Position numbers and translations under genes: made by a program
Notes under the pieces: model-generated
Databases searched by the model: none
The model's input: only the letters and a program-made list of their open reading frames with translations
What the model was told of the DNA's origin: nothing
Shown here: piece after piece, positions 52,971 to 61,775 of the stretch
Numbering within the stretch: position 1 is the stretch's first letter
Layout of the letters: every line of letters starts with the position of its first letter
Source: Homoserinimonas sp.
Lineage (GTDB): Bacteria; Actinomycetota; Actinomycetes; Actinomycetales; Microbacteriaceae
Reading direction: 5' to 3'
Length of the DNA stretch: 64,000 bases
Assembly: GCA_023957835.1 (NCBI GenBank)
Contig: JAMLGP010000001.1
Span: forward strand, 427,575 to 491,574

Positions 52971-54331
52971 AGTCTGGCCAGAGCGTCCTCAATCACGCCC
53001 ACCGCGTCCAGAATCAGGGCATCGCTCACCGCGAGGCTCGGCAGGAAGCGGATTACGTTTCCGTAGGTTCCGGCGGTCAGCAGAATCACTCCGTTTTCAA
53101 AGGCGTGCTTCGAAAGCGCGGAAACCGCGGCAGCATTCGGCTCCTTGGTTGAGTTCTCTGTGCCTGGCATTACGAATTCCATGGCAATCATCGCGCCAAG
53201 TCCACGCACGTCCCCGATGATTGGGAACTTCGCCTGAAGTCGCAGTAATTCGGTCTTGAGAGTGTTCTCAATGCGCTTCGCCTCGCCGAGCAGGTTGCCC
53301 TTTTCGATCGCCTCGAATACTGCGATCGCCGCCGCAGTAGAGACCGGGTTGCCGCCAAAGGTGCCGCCGAGACCACCGGGGTGAGCTGCATCCATGATCT
53401 CTGCGCGGCCGGTTACCGCGGCAAGCGGCAGCCCGCCCGCGATTCCCTTTGCGGACAGAACCAGATCGGGAACAAGCCCAAAGTGCTCGCTGGCGAAATA
53501 CTTGCCGGTGCGGGCCATTCCGGATTGGATTTCATCCGCAATGAAAACGACGCCCTTTTCGGTGCACCACTTCTGCAGAGCGTTCAGGTAGCCCTCGGCA
53601 GGAACCATGAAGCCGCCTTCGCCCTGAATCGGCTCTGCCACGAGGCACGCCAGATCCTCGGCGCCAACGGTCTTCTCAAGGAAGGCGATCGTCCGCGCAG
53701 CGGCCTCGGCACCGCTCAATCCGTCATGATACGGGTAGGAGTTCGGGGCGTGGTGGATATCGCTTGCGAACGGCCCGAAGCCGAGTCCGTACGGCATGGC
53801 CTTGTAATTCATCGCCATGGTGAGGTTAGTGCGGCCGTGGAACGCGTGGTCGAGCACCGCTACCGCCTTGCGGCCGGTGTACTTGCGGGCGATCTTCACT
53901 CCGTTTTCCACGGCTTCTGCACCAGCATTCACCAGGACGGTCTTTTTGGCGAAATCGCCTGGAGTGTGGGCTGCAAGCAGTTCTGCAACCCGAACGTAAC
54001 CCTCATATGGGGTGATGGTGAACAAGCCATGGGTGAGTTCCCCGACCTGACGGCTGGCGGCGGCTACTACTCCGTCATCGGTGTGGCCGATGGTTGTGAC
54101 TCCGATGCCCGAGCCGAGGTCAATGAACTGGTTGCCGTCGACATCCACAAGGATCGCGCCGTGGGCGTGGTCGACGTAGATCGGGAATCCGGAGGCGGCA
54201 CCGGCGGCGACTACTTTGGTTCGTCGCTCATGAATCGCCTGGGACTTGGGACCGGGAATTGCGGTCACGACTTTGCGCTCCTGAGGAACGCTCATTGATG
54301 CGGAAGCGGCCGTAGCCAAGGTGTCAGTCAT
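52967..54331 (-). CDS. gabT: 4-aminobutyrate aminotransferase
   Basis: A 454-residue class-III aminotransferase. PLP lysine in 'LVLSAKGIAGGLPLAA', cofactor Asp in 'VVFIADEIQSGMARTG', and 'TVLVNAGAEAVENGVKIAR' near 130. The N-terminal 'AIPGPKSQAIHERRTKVVAAG' is typical of actinobacterial GabT. It converts GABA and 2-oxoglutarate to succinate semialdehyde and glutamate, the step expected after putrescine transamination. Related activities (5-aminovalerate) cannot be excluded. No gabD is visible beside it. First gene of a two-gene minus-strand operon; divergent from osmC. Confidence 0.93.
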   Translation of the reverse strand: MTDTLATAASASMSVPQERKVVTAIPGPKSQAIHERRTKVVAAGAASGFPIYVDHAHGAILVDVDGNQFIDLGSGIGVTTIGHTDDGVVAAASRQVGELTHGLFTITPYEGYVRVAELLAAHTPGDFAKKTVLVNAGAEAVENGVKIARKYTGRKAVAVLDHAFHGRTNLTMAMNYKAMPYGLGFGPFASDIHHAPNSYPYHDGLSGAEAAARTIAFLEKTVGAEDLACLVAEPIQGEGGFMVPAEGYLNALQKWCTEKGVVFIADEIQSGMARTGKYFASEHFGLVPDLVLSAKGIAGGLPLAAVTGRAEIMDAAHPGGLGGTFGGNPVSTAAAIAVFEAIEKGNLLGEAKRIENTLKTELLRLQAKFPIIGDVRGLGAMIAMEFVMPGTENSTKEPNAAAVSALSKHAFENGVILLTAGTYGNVIRFLPSLAVSDALILDAVGVIEDALARL

Positions 54332-54388
54332 AGTGCTTGAATTCTAACGCTGACAGCGATTAAACGCCTTCAAAGCTAGCCTTGGCTT

Positions 54389-54862
54389 ATGGCCAAAGAG
54401 CATCATTACCGAGTCTTCGTGGAGTGGCAGGGCAATCGCGGCACCGGAACCAGCAGTTATCGGGATTACGGTCGAGAGAACCTGGTCCGGGCTGACGGCA
54501 AACTGCACGAAATTGCAGGTTCTTCGGACAAAACCTTCCACGGCAATCCGGAGCGCTGGAACCCGGAGGAGTTGCTACTGGCTGCGCTTAGCCAGTGCCA
54601 CATGCTCAGCTACCTGCACGTAGCCACCAACCGGGGTGTTGTGGTCACCGCCTACACGGATTCTCCCGAAGGCGTCATGGAGCAGACTGTCGACGGGGGA
54701 GGTCATTTCACTCTCGCCGTGCTGAAGCCGATCGTCACGGTCTCAAGTTCAGAAATGATCGAGGAGGCTTTGAGTGCTCACCGAGAAGCATCCCAAAAGT
54801 GCTTCATTGCGAATTCCGTCAACTTTGAAGTGAGGCATGAGCCGGAGATTCTTGTCGGCTAA
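54389..54862 (+). CDS. OsmC-family protein
   Basis: A 157-residue OsmC/Ohr-like protein. The peroxidatic region is 'ELLLAALSQCHMLSYLHVA', with one clear Cys; the second family Cys is in 'SQKCFIANSVN'. Such proteins reduce organic hydroperoxides with thiol help in the cytoplasm. ATG 54389 lies seven bases after TAGCCT (54377-54382), a possible leaderless promoter. Single gene, divergent from gabT. Confidence 0.9.
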   Translation: MAKEHHYRVFVEWQGNRGTGTSSYRDYGRENLVRADGKLHEIAGSSDKTFHGNPERWNPEELLLAALSQCHMLSYLHVATNRGVVVTAYTDSPEGVMEQTVDGGGHFTLAVLKPIVTVSSSEMIEEALSAHREASQKCFIANSVNFEVRHEPEILVG

Positions 54863-54951
54863 AGGGCGTTCATTCAGCGCACACACAGTATCCAGATAGG
54901 GTTTCGGAGGACAATTGCTTCCCTGCCCCAACTGAAAGAGTCTTCTGAGTA

Positions 54952-55926
54952 ATGAAAAAAATCCTGAGCATGATCGGTGTGTCAGCAATTGCGATCGCCT
55001 CTCTGAGTGCGTGCGCCTCTGGCACTGATCTCAGTTCGGCTGGTGGCTGTGCAGTTACCCCTTCCGGAGCGGAGATAGCAAAGGTCAAGGTTACGGGGGA
55101 GCCGGGAGTTGAGCCTGCGGTTAAATTCCCGAGTCCGCTGACTTCCAGGAAGACGGAGCGGGCGGTTATCACAGAAGGCGACGGGGAAGTCGTTGAGCCC
55201 GGAATGCAGGTTTCAACCAATTATGTTCTCTACAGCGCCGCCACCGGCGAGAAGCTCGATTCTTCACCGGACTTCAGCTCCGAAGGCGCTCTCACTTTTG
55301 TGGTTGACGAAGCTAAGGTGCTGACCGGACTGGCAAAGATCGTACAGTGCTCGAAAGTTGGATCTCGAGTGGCCGGAATTGTTCCGGCAGAGGATGCTTT
55401 TGGAGACGCCGGACCGAACTTCGGCATAGGAGCGAATGACTCTCTGGTGTTTGTCTTCGACATAAAGAGCGCAGGGCCGGCACCAACAGAATCACCTTCG
55501 CCGGATCTCACAGAACTGCCGACCCCAAGCGACTGGACCGAGAACCTGCCGACCGTCGATTTGAGCGGATCCGAGCCGGTAGTCGATTTGCCAGAGACCG
55601 ATCCTCCGACGGAACTTGAACTTCAGGTACTCAAGGCGGGCGATGGCGCTGAAGTTTCTCAGGCCTCGACCGTGACCATCGACTATCAGGGGATTTCCTG
55701 GAACAGCGGGGAGATCTTCGACCAGTCGTATGGTTCAAGTCCGGCAACTTTCCCAGTCGGAGGAGTGATTCCCGGCTTCGCCGCGGCCATGGTCGGGCAG
55801 AAGGCCGGTGCCCAGCTGCTGGTTGTGATTCCGCCAAAGTATGGCTACGGCGAAGGAACAATAAATGAAAGTAACCTCGTCGGCCAGACTCTGGTCTTTC
55901 TGATCGAAATTCATTCAGTCTCGTAA
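54952..55926 (+). CDS. lipoprotein with two FKBP-type prolyl isomerase domains
   Basis: A 324-residue exported protein. Signal peptide with lipobox 'SLSAC' (Cys21). Two FKBP-like domains: the first (about 65-175; 'STNYVLYSAATGEKLDSS', 'ALTFVVDEAKVLTG') is degenerate, the second (about 220-323; 'ASTVTIDYQGISWNSGEIFDQSYG', 'IPPKYGYGE' and 'LVFLIEIHSV') is canonical. A Pro/Glu-rich linker joins them. It should fold envelope proteins on the outer face of the membrane. The M50 protease gene begins 11 bases after its stop, implying a shared envelope-quality function. Confidence 0.9.
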   Translation: MKKILSMIGVSAIAIASLSACASGTDLSSAGGCAVTPSGAEIAKVKVTGEPGVEPAVKFPSPLTSRKTERAVITEGDGEVVEPGMQVSTNYVLYSAATGEKLDSSPDFSSEGALTFVVDEAKVLTGLAKIVQCSKVGSRVAGIVPAEDAFGDAGPNFGIGANDSLVFVFDIKSAGPAPTESPSPDLTELPTPSDWTENLPTVDLSGSEPVVDLPETDPPTELELQVLKAGDGAEVSQASTVTIDYQGISWNSGEIFDQSYGSSPATFPVGGVIPGFAAAMVGQKAGAQLLVVIPPKYGYGEGTINESNLVGQTLVFLIEIHSVS

Positions 55927-55937
55927 CGGACGTTGAG

Positions 55938-57266
55938 GTGGAAACAGTTCTTCTCTATGTGCTCGGGGTAGTGATCCTCGCCCTTGGCCTTCTGATCTCT
56001 ATCGCGCTGCACGAACTGGGCCACCTCATCCCGGCCAAGGCGTTTGGGGTTCGAGTAGGCCAGTACATGATCGGCTTCGGCAAGACCTTGTGGTCGTTTA
56101 CTCGCGGGGACACCGAGTACGGAATCAAGGCCGTTCCGCTTGGCGGGTACATATCGATGGCCGGGATGCTTCCTCCGGAAAAAGAAGGCGGCAAGCCCAG
56201 GGCTGGCGGCACCGGGTTCATGGAGACCTTGATTCAGGATGCGAGGCTCTCCGACGCAGAAAAGGTAGAAGCAGGGCAGGAACATCGCACCTTCTACAAT
56301 CTGGCGGTTTGGAAGCGCGTAATCGTCATGCTCGGCGGTCCATTCATGAATCTCGTGATTGCGGTAGTTCTTTATGCAATCGTTCTCTGCGGTTTCGGCG
56401 TCGCTCAATTGAGTACGACCATCGGGGGAGTAAGCGAGTGTCTGATTCCGGCCGGCAGCAGCCAGAGTTCCTGCACCGCGAGCGATCAGAAGGCCCCCGC
56501 TGCTGAGGCGGGGGTGCTTCCCGGTGACAAGATCCTGAGCATCGGCGGGGAGGCGATTTCAAGCTGGGAGCAGGCGACCTCGATCATTCAGGCTTCGGCG
56601 GGAAAGGCTCTTGCTCTTGAAGTCGAGCGCAATGGCAGTACCGTTCAGCTGAGCGTTACGCCGGCGCTGACCGAGCGTTATGTCGTCGGTCAGGACGGAA
56701 AGATCCAAACCGGTTCGGACGGCAAGTCGCTTACCGAGGAAGTTGGCATGCTCGGAATTTCTTCTGCCTATGAAGTCGTACCGCAACCATTGACGGCCGT
56801 ACTTCCGGCCGTGGGCGCGAACACCGCGGCGATAGTGGGCATCGTTGCCAATCTTCCGCAAAAGCTCTATCAGGTTGCAGAGGCAGCCTTTGGACCGCAG
56901 GAGCGGGACCCGAACGGTCCGATGAGCGTAGTAGGGGTAGGCCGTATCGCCGGTGAAATCACGAGCCTCAACACTCTCCCTGTTGCAGAGAGGGTTCAGT
57001 CGATTCTGAGTGTTATCGCTTCGCTCAATGTTGCTCTCATGGTGTTCAATCTCATTCCGCTCATGCCTCTCGACGGCGGACACGTCGCTGGAGCACTTTG
57101 GGAGGGTATTCGCCGGTTCTTTGCGAAGCTGTTCAAGCGAAAGGATCCGGGGCCGGTGGATGTCGCCAGGCTTCTCCCGGTGACGATGGTGGTGGTCGTG
57201 GTGCTGGGGGCGATGAGCTTGCTACTGATTTATGCGGACATCGTTAAGCCGGTATCGCTTTTCTAG
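55938..57266 (+). CDS. M50-family site-2 protease (RseP/Rip1-like)
   Basis: A 442-residue intramembrane zinc metalloprotease. HELGH at residues 25-29 in the first helix and 'LMPLDGGHV' near 379 provide the zinc ligands. One PDZ domain (about 190-255; 'AAEAGVLPGDKILSIGGE'). About four membrane helices. Such enzymes cut anti-sigma factors and signal peptides. In many actinobacteria the gene sits beside dxr and ispG; here it follows an FKBP lipoprotein gene instead. GTG 55938 is supported by upstream GTTGAGG. The stop is followed by a long hairpin. Confidence 0.92.
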   Translation: METVLLYVLGVVILALGLLISIALHELGHLIPAKAFGVRVGQYMIGFGKTLWSFTRGDTEYGIKAVPLGGYISMAGMLPPEKEGGKPRAGGTGFMETLIQDARLSDAEKVEAGQEHRTFYNLAVWKRVIVMLGGPFMNLVIAVVLYAIVLCGFGVAQLSTTIGGVSECLIPAGSSQSSCTASDQKAPAAEAGVLPGDKILSIGGEAISSWEQATSIIQASAGKALALEVERNGSTVQLSVTPALTERYVVGQDGKIQTGSDGKSLTEEVGMLGISSAYEVVPQPLTAVLPAVGANTAAIVGIVANLPQKLYQVAEAAFGPQERDPNGPMSVVGVGRIAGEITSLNTLPVAERVQSILSVIASLNVALMVFNLIPLMPLDGGHVAGALWEGIRRFFAKLFKRKDPGPVDVARLLPVTMVVVVVLGAMSLLLIYADIVKPVSLF

Positions 57267-57280
57267 GGTCTTGACGTGGG

Positions 57281-57354
57281 CGTTTGGGCACGGCCTAAGG
57301 GTCGCCGCCCGTAGACGCCCGCCACACCTGCGACCCCTAGGTCGCGCCCAAACG
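57281..57354. repeat. 74-base imperfect palindrome between convergent genes
   Basis: CGTTTGGGC (57281-57289) pairs with GCCCAAACG (57346-57354), continuing inward to 57305/57330 with only two mismatches (57290/57345 and 57298/57337), giving a 25-bp stem and a 24-base loop. It fills the gap between the site-2 protease and thiolase genes. There is no U tract on either side. It may terminate both transcripts or be a mobile repeat. Confidence 0.75.
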
Positions 57355-57358
57355 ATGG

Positions 57359-58534
57359 TTAGCGGGAGAGGAGGAGCGCTTCGCCCTGGCCGCCGCCGCC
57401 GCAGAGAGATACTGCGGCTTTGCCGCTGCCGCGGCGAGACAGTTCGAAGGCGGCGTGTAGGGCGAGGCGGGCGCCTGAAGCTCCGATTGGGTGGCCGAGG
57501 GCGATTGCCCCTCCGTGGACATTAACCTTGTCGAGGCTCACCCCGAGTTCCTTCGCGGACTCCAGAGCGACCGCGGCGAAAGCTTCGTTGATTTCGAGGA
57601 AGTCCAGGTCCGCGACACTCCAGCCCGCGCGGCCCAGAGCGCTGTTAATCGCGTTCGCCGGCTGCGAGTGCAGCGAGTTGTCCGGGCCCGCCACCTGACC
57701 AGGTTCGCCGACTACCGCGAGCCACTCGAGGCCGTTCGCCTTCGCGTAGTCGCGACTGGCGACGACGAGGGCTGCCGCTCCGTCGCTGATCGGGGACGAG
57801 TTGCCGGCCGTGATCGAACCATCGGCAGAGAATGCCGGGCGCAGGCCAGAGAGTGATTCCGCTGTGCTATCCGGTCTGATTCCCTCGTCGGCCTCTACCA
57901 CGGTGTCGCCCTTGCGTCCCTTGATCGTCACCGGAGTGATCTCTTCCGCGAGCAAGCCTGCGGCGGCTGCCGCCCGTTGATGCGAAGCTGCTGCTACCTC
58001 ATCCTGCTGCTGCCTCGTGATGCCGAGCTTGCCGTTGTGGTTTTCAGTAGACAATCCCATCGAAACTTTGTCGAAGGCGTCGGTCAACCCGTCGTAGGCC
58101 ATGTGGTCGATGACTTCGAACGACCCGTATTGCCAGCCGTTGCGGGAGCCCATGAGCAGGTGAGGAGCGTTGGTCATCGACTCCTGACCGCCTGCAACCA
58201 CTACCTCGGCTTCTCCGGTTCGGATGAGTCTCGCGGCGTCAATTACCGCGGTAAGCCCCGAGAGACAAAGCTTGTTGATCGTAATCGTCGGTACATTCCA
58301 GCCCAGGCCCGATGCCACCGAAACCTGCCGCGCCGGTCCCTGACCGGAGCCTGCCTGAAGCACCTGTCCAAGAATGACGGCCGCGACATCCGACACATCT
58401 ACTTTTGAACGTTCAATGGCGGCCTTGACCGCGGTAGTTCCGAGTTCCACGGCGCTCAGGCTCGCGAGTGCTCCCTTGAGTTTTCCAAGGGGAGTGCGAG
58501 CTCCCGAGATGATTACGACTTCGCGCTGACTCAT
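57359..58534 (-). CDS. acetyl-CoA acetyltransferase (thiolase)
   Basis: A 391-residue thiolase. The acyl-enzyme Cys90 is in 'TINKLCLSGLTAV', the His in 'GGAIALGHPIGASGARL', and the second Cys in 'SLCGGGGQGEALLL'. Family members act on acetoacetyl-CoA or on 3-oxoadipyl-CoA. ATG 58534 follows GGAG at correct spacing; ATG 58546 is the start of the ribosome site itself. It is divergent from the CoA-transferase/PaaZ operon and probably supplies the last step of that pathway. Confidence 0.93.
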   Translation of the reverse strand: MSQREVVIISGARTPLGKLKGALASLSAVELGTTAVKAAIERSKVDVSDVAAVILGQVLQAGSGQGPARQVSVASGLGWNVPTITINKLCLSGLTAVIDAARLIRTGEAEVVVAGGQESMTNAPHLLMGSRNGWQYGSFEVIDHMAYDGLTDAFDKVSMGLSTENHNGKLGITRQQQDEVAAASHQRAAAAAGLLAEEITPVTIKGRKGDTVVEADEGIRPDSTAESLSGLRPAFSADGSITAGNSSPISDGAAALVVASRDYAKANGLEWLAVVGEPGQVAGPDNSLHSQPANAINSALGRAGWSVADLDFLEINEAFAAVALESAKELGVSLDKVNVHGGAIALGHPIGASGARLALHAAFELSRRGSGKAAVSLCGGGGQGEALLLSR

Positions 58535-58741
58535 TTTGTGCTCCATTGCCTCAAGAAGGTGGGGGGAACTCGTGATTCCTTAGGCTTCACTCTAGTTCGA
58601 ACGGGCCGATTCGGTCCGGCCAGTTGTCCTAAGGATCGGGTTGTCGCTCACTTTTCGTCCCTGCCGCTTTCGGGTTTCACGTTCGCCGGGGAAGAATGGG
58701 GGAAGGCCGCGATCCGGCCCCAATTGAACCAGGAGTCGAAG
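58535..58741. promoter_or_regulatory. divergent control region of the thiolase and CoA-transferase operons
   Basis: 207 bases without a gene. It holds an inverted repeat TCCTTAGG (58577-58584) / CCTAAGGA (58628-58635) and, between them, a palindrome CCGA-T-TCGG in 58606-58614 flanked by GGCC. These are candidate operators for one regulator controlling both directions. No strong -10 stood out. Confidence 0.35.
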
Positions 58742-59512
58742 ATGACTATTGACAAGACCGTAGGCTCGGCGAAACAGGCTGTAGCCGATATCCGAGACGG
58801 GGCGAGTATCGCCGTCGGCGGGTTCGGGCTTTGCGGAAACCCGATGAAGCTCATTGAGGCGCTGCTCGAACAGGGAGCAAAGGATTTGTCGGTAATCAGC
58901 AATAACTGCGGCGTGGACGACTGGGGTCTCGGCGTTCTGCTTGGGGCTCGCCGGATCAGGAAAATGACCTCATCGTATGTCGGGGAAAACAAGGAGTTCG
59001 AGCGCCAGTTCCTCTCCGGGGAACTGGAGCTGGAGTTGACCCCCCAGGGCACGCTTGCAGAAAAGCTTCGGGCTGGCGGAGCAGGGATTGCGGCATTCTT
59101 CACTCCTACCGGCGTTGGAACCCAGGTTGCAGAGGGAGGACTGCCTCGCAAGTATGCGGTCGACGGATCGGTGTCCGTAGCCTCTGAAGCCAAAGAGGTT
59201 CGGAGCTTCGAGCACGGAGGGCGCAAGCGGGAGTTCGTGCTGGAAGAGTCGATCACCGCCGATTTCTCGCTGGTTCATGCTCTTAGGGGCGACCGGTTCG
59301 GAAACCTGGTTTTCAACAAGTCGGCAAGGAACTTCAATCCGATTGCAGCGATGGCGGGTCGAATCTGCATCGCAGAGGTCGAGGAGCTCGTCGAACCCGG
59401 CGAGATTGATCCGGACTCCATCCATTTGCCTGGGGTCTATGTGCAGCGGATTGTCGAAGTAGGCTCCGGCGTCGAGAAACGAATAGAGCGCCGCACGGTG
59501 AGGGAGGTTTGA
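58742..59512 (+). CDS. 3-oxoacid CoA-transferase subunit A
   Basis: A 256-residue alpha subunit of a family-I CoA transferase. Signatures '[24 protein letters not shown]', '[17 protein letters not shown]', and '[16 protein letters not shown]'. Typical partners move CoA from succinyl-CoA to acetoacetate or 3-oxoadipate. ATG 58742 follows AGGAGTCGAAG; an extension upstream to 58538 is rejected because it has no family similarity. Subunit B follows one base after the stop. Confidence 0.92.
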   Translation: MTIDKTVGSAKQAVADIRDGASIAVGGFGLCGNPMKLIEALLEQGAKDLSVISNNCGVDDWGLGVLLGARRIRKMTSSYVGENKEFERQFLSGELELELTPQGTLAEKLRAGGAGIAAFFTPTGVGTQVAEGGLPRKYAVDGSVSVASEAKEVRSFEHGGRKREFVLEESITADFSLVHALRGDRFGNLVFNKSARNFNPIAAMAGRICIAEVEELVEPGEIDPDSIHLPGVYVQRIVEVGSGVEKRIERRTVREV

Positions 59513-59513
59513 A

Positions 59514-60146
59514 ATGGCTCTGACCAGGGACGAAATGGCCGCAAGAGCGGCACAGGAACTCGCCGATGGATCTTATGTAAATCTGGGAATCGGACTGCCG
59601 ACTCTCGTTCCGAACTTTGTACCGGAAAACGTAACCGTGGTCTTGCAATCGGAGAACGGCATCCTTGGTGTGGGCCCCTACCCGACAGAAGAGAACGTTG
59701 ACCCGGACCTCATCAATGCAGGAAAGGAAACGGTTACCCTGCTGCCGGGGGCGGCGTTCTTCGATTCGGCTACGAGTTTCGGCATGATTCGCGGAGGGAA
59801 GATCGATGCCGCAATTCTCGGAGCAATGCAGGTTTCTGCCACCGGTGATCTCGCTAATTGGATGATTCCGGGAAAGATGGTCAAGGGGCCGGGAGGGGCG
59901 ATGGATCTCGTTCACGGTGCCGGAAAGCTCATCGTTCTAATGGAGCATGTTGCCAAGGACGGTTCTGCCAAGATCGTGAACGAGTGCTCTCTTCCTCTCA
60001 CCGGTCGAGGCGTGGTCAATCGGATCATCACAGATCTCGCGGTAATCGATGTCGCCGAAAGCGGACTCGTTCTGCGCGAGCTTGCACCGGGAGTCACCTT
60101 CGAAGAGGTGCAGGCGGCCACCGAGCCGCCGCTGGCGCGTGGCTGA
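59514..60146 (+). CDS. 3-oxoacid CoA-transferase subunit B
   Basis: A 210-residue beta subunit carrying the catalytic Glu47 in '[14 protein letters not shown]'. Also visible: '[15 protein letters not shown]', '[24 protein letters not shown]' and the C-terminal 'AATEPPL'. Acts with subunit A. ATG 59514. The gene overlaps the next start by a few bases, consistent with one operon. Confidence 0.94.
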   Translation: MALTRDEMAARAAQELADGSYVNLGIGLPTLVPNFVPENVTVVLQSENGILGVGPYPTEENVDPDLINAGKETVTLLPGAAFFDSATSFGMIRGGKIDAAILGAMQVSATGDLANWMIPGKMVKGPGGAMDLVHGAGKLIVLMEHVAKDGSAKIVNECSLPLTGRGVVNRIITDLAVIDVAESGLVLRELAPGVTFEEVQAATEPPLARG

Positions 60147-60897
60147 GCCAATGTCGAGTCCCGCAGCACTGCTCGTCGAGGAGCGCGATGATCGAGTGCA
60201 CGTTGTTCTGAATCGCCCCGAAGTGCGAAACGCAATCGACCAGCAGATGGTCGACGAGCTGCACGAGGTTTGCGGACGGCTGGAGTCTGAGCCGAAGCTG
60301 CTGATTATCTCGGGAGCCGGCGGCACTTTTGCTTCCGGAGCGGACATCCGCCAGTTGCGAGAGCGCGGCCGCAGGGAGGCTCTCGAAGGAATCAACACGC
60401 GAATCTTCCAGCGGATCGCCGCCCTGCCTATGCCGGTGATTGCAGCAGTCGACGGTTATGCGCTCGGCGGCGGTGCGGAGCTTGCCTACGCTGCAGACTT
60501 TCGAATCGCAAGCACGAGGGCAAAGTTCGGCAACCCCGAGGTGGGGCTTGGCATCCTTGCCGGAGCCGGTGCGACCTGGCGGCTGCTCGAGCTGGTCGGG
60601 GAGCCTGTGGCCAAGGAAGTTCTGCTTGCCAGCCGAATCCTCATCGCAGAGGAAGCACTCGCCCTTCGCCTGGTTAGCGAGGTGCACGAACCCGAAGCGC
60701 TCCTTCCGGCCGCAGACGCGCTGGCTGATCGGATTCTCGCGAACGATCCGACGGCACTAATGGCGACAAAGCGGGTGCTCGCAGCTCCTCGCGTAGCGCA
60801 TCCGCAGATCGACCTTGATGAGCAGGCCGAGTTGTTTGAGTCCCCGGCGAAATTCGAGCGGATGACGGCGTTCCTGGAGAGGAAGAAGGAGAAGTGA
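60139..60897 (+). CDS. enoyl-CoA hydratase/isomerase
   Basis: About 252 residues of crotonase family. Oxyanion-hole segments '[12 protein letters not shown]' and '[22 protein letters not shown]' are present, followed by '[20 protein letters not shown]', with the Glu of the hydratase position in 'NPEVG'. It probably hydrates an enoyl-CoA in phenylacetate- or fatty-acid-type degradation (PaaF/PaaG-like). GTG 60139 overlaps the upstream stop; ATG 60151 is the alternative. The stop overlaps the next gene by four bases. Confidence 0.9.
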   Translation: MAEPMSSPAALLVEERDDRVHVVLNRPEVRNAIDQQMVDELHEVCGRLESEPKLLIISGAGGTFASGADIRQLRERGRREALEGINTRIFQRIAALPMPVIAAVDGYALGGGAELAYAADFRIASTRAKFGNPEVGLGILAGAGATWRLLELVGEPVAKEVLLASRILIAEEALALRLVSEVHEPEALLPAADALADRILANDPTALMATKRVLAAPRVAHPQIDLDEQAELFESPAKFERMTAFLERKKEK

Positions 60898-61775
60898 GCG
60901 GCATTTCCGGCCTGGGCGTTCCAGACTACGTCGGCGTTCTCGGCGGTGGCCGGATGGGTGCCGGAATCGCGCACGCTTTCGCTTTGGCCGGTGCGAACGT
61001 TCAGGTTGTCGAGCGCGATGCCGAATCGGTAACTCGGGCGAGGAGCACGGTACTCGCGGCTCTGCTCGTGAGCATCAAAAAGGAAACCACCGAATTCGGC
61101 CTTGATGAACTTACAGCGCGGATCGGCTTCAGCACCGATTTCGGCACTTTTGCCAACGCGGGACTCGTGGTTGAGGCGGTGCCTGAGTCGCTCGAGATCA
61201 AACTTCCCGCCCTGGCGCGGATCGAGGAATCGGTCGGGCCGGAAGCCTGGATCGCTAGCAATACCTCTTCGATCTCAATTTCGAGGCTTGCAGAGCAGCT
61301 CAAGCGGCCGGACCGGTTTTGCGGCCTGCACTTCTTCAACCCGGTGCCATCTTCGAAGCTCGTCGAAATCGTAGTCGGCGAGCAGACCGCTTCCGAACTG
61401 ACCAGGGCGGCCGGCGGCTGGGTTAATGCCCTCGGCAAGACTCCGATCACCGTTCGCGACGTTCCCGGCTTTGCGAGTTCGAGGCTCGGGGTAGCGATCG
61501 CCCTCGAAGCCATGCGCATGCTCGAAGACGGCGTCGCCACCGCGGAGGATATCGACGCCGCCATGGTGCTCGGCTACGGTCACCCGATGGGCCCGCTAAA
61601 GCTCACCGATCTTGTCGGGCTGGATGTGCGACTCGGCATTGCCGAATACCTCGAAGCAACCCTCGGCGACCGCTTCTCGCCGCCGAAGCTGCTGCGCGAC
61701 AAGGTCGCCCGCGGCGAGCTCGGCCGCAAGAGCGGGCGGGGTTTCTATGACTGGCCGAAGGAGGATCAGGCGTGA
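60894..61775 (+). CDS. 3-hydroxyacyl-CoA dehydrogenase
   Basis: A 293-residue NAD-dependent enzyme. Rossmann motif 'VLGGGRMGAGIAHAFALAGANV', then 'SNTSSISISRLAE', catalytic His in 'FCGLHFFNPVPSSKLVEIV', and 'VPGFASSRLGVAIALEAMRML'. It oxidises 3-hydroxyacyl-CoA such as 3-hydroxyadipyl-CoA (PaaH) or 3-hydroxybutyryl-CoA. GTG 60894 overlaps the hydratase stop, and its stop overlaps paaZ. Confidence 0.93.
   Translation: MSGISGLGVPDYVGVLGGGRMGAGIAHAFALAGANVQVVERDAESVTRARSTVLAALLVSIKKETTEFGLDELTARIGFSTDFGTFANAGLVVEAVPESLEIKLPALARIEESVGPEAWIASNTSSISISRLAEQLKRPDRFCGLHFFNPVPSSKLVEIVVGEQTASELTRAAGGWVNALGKTPITVRDVPGFASSRLGVAIALEAMRMLEDGVATAEDIDAAMVLGYGHPMGPLKLTDLVGLDVRLGIAEYLEATLGDRFSPPKLLRDKVARGELGRKSGRGFYDWPKEDQA

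Noticed and set aside
53381..54298. 305-residue open frame on the plus strand
   Set aside because: Fully antisense to gabT, whose PLP motifs are clear; the composition is that of a shadow frame.
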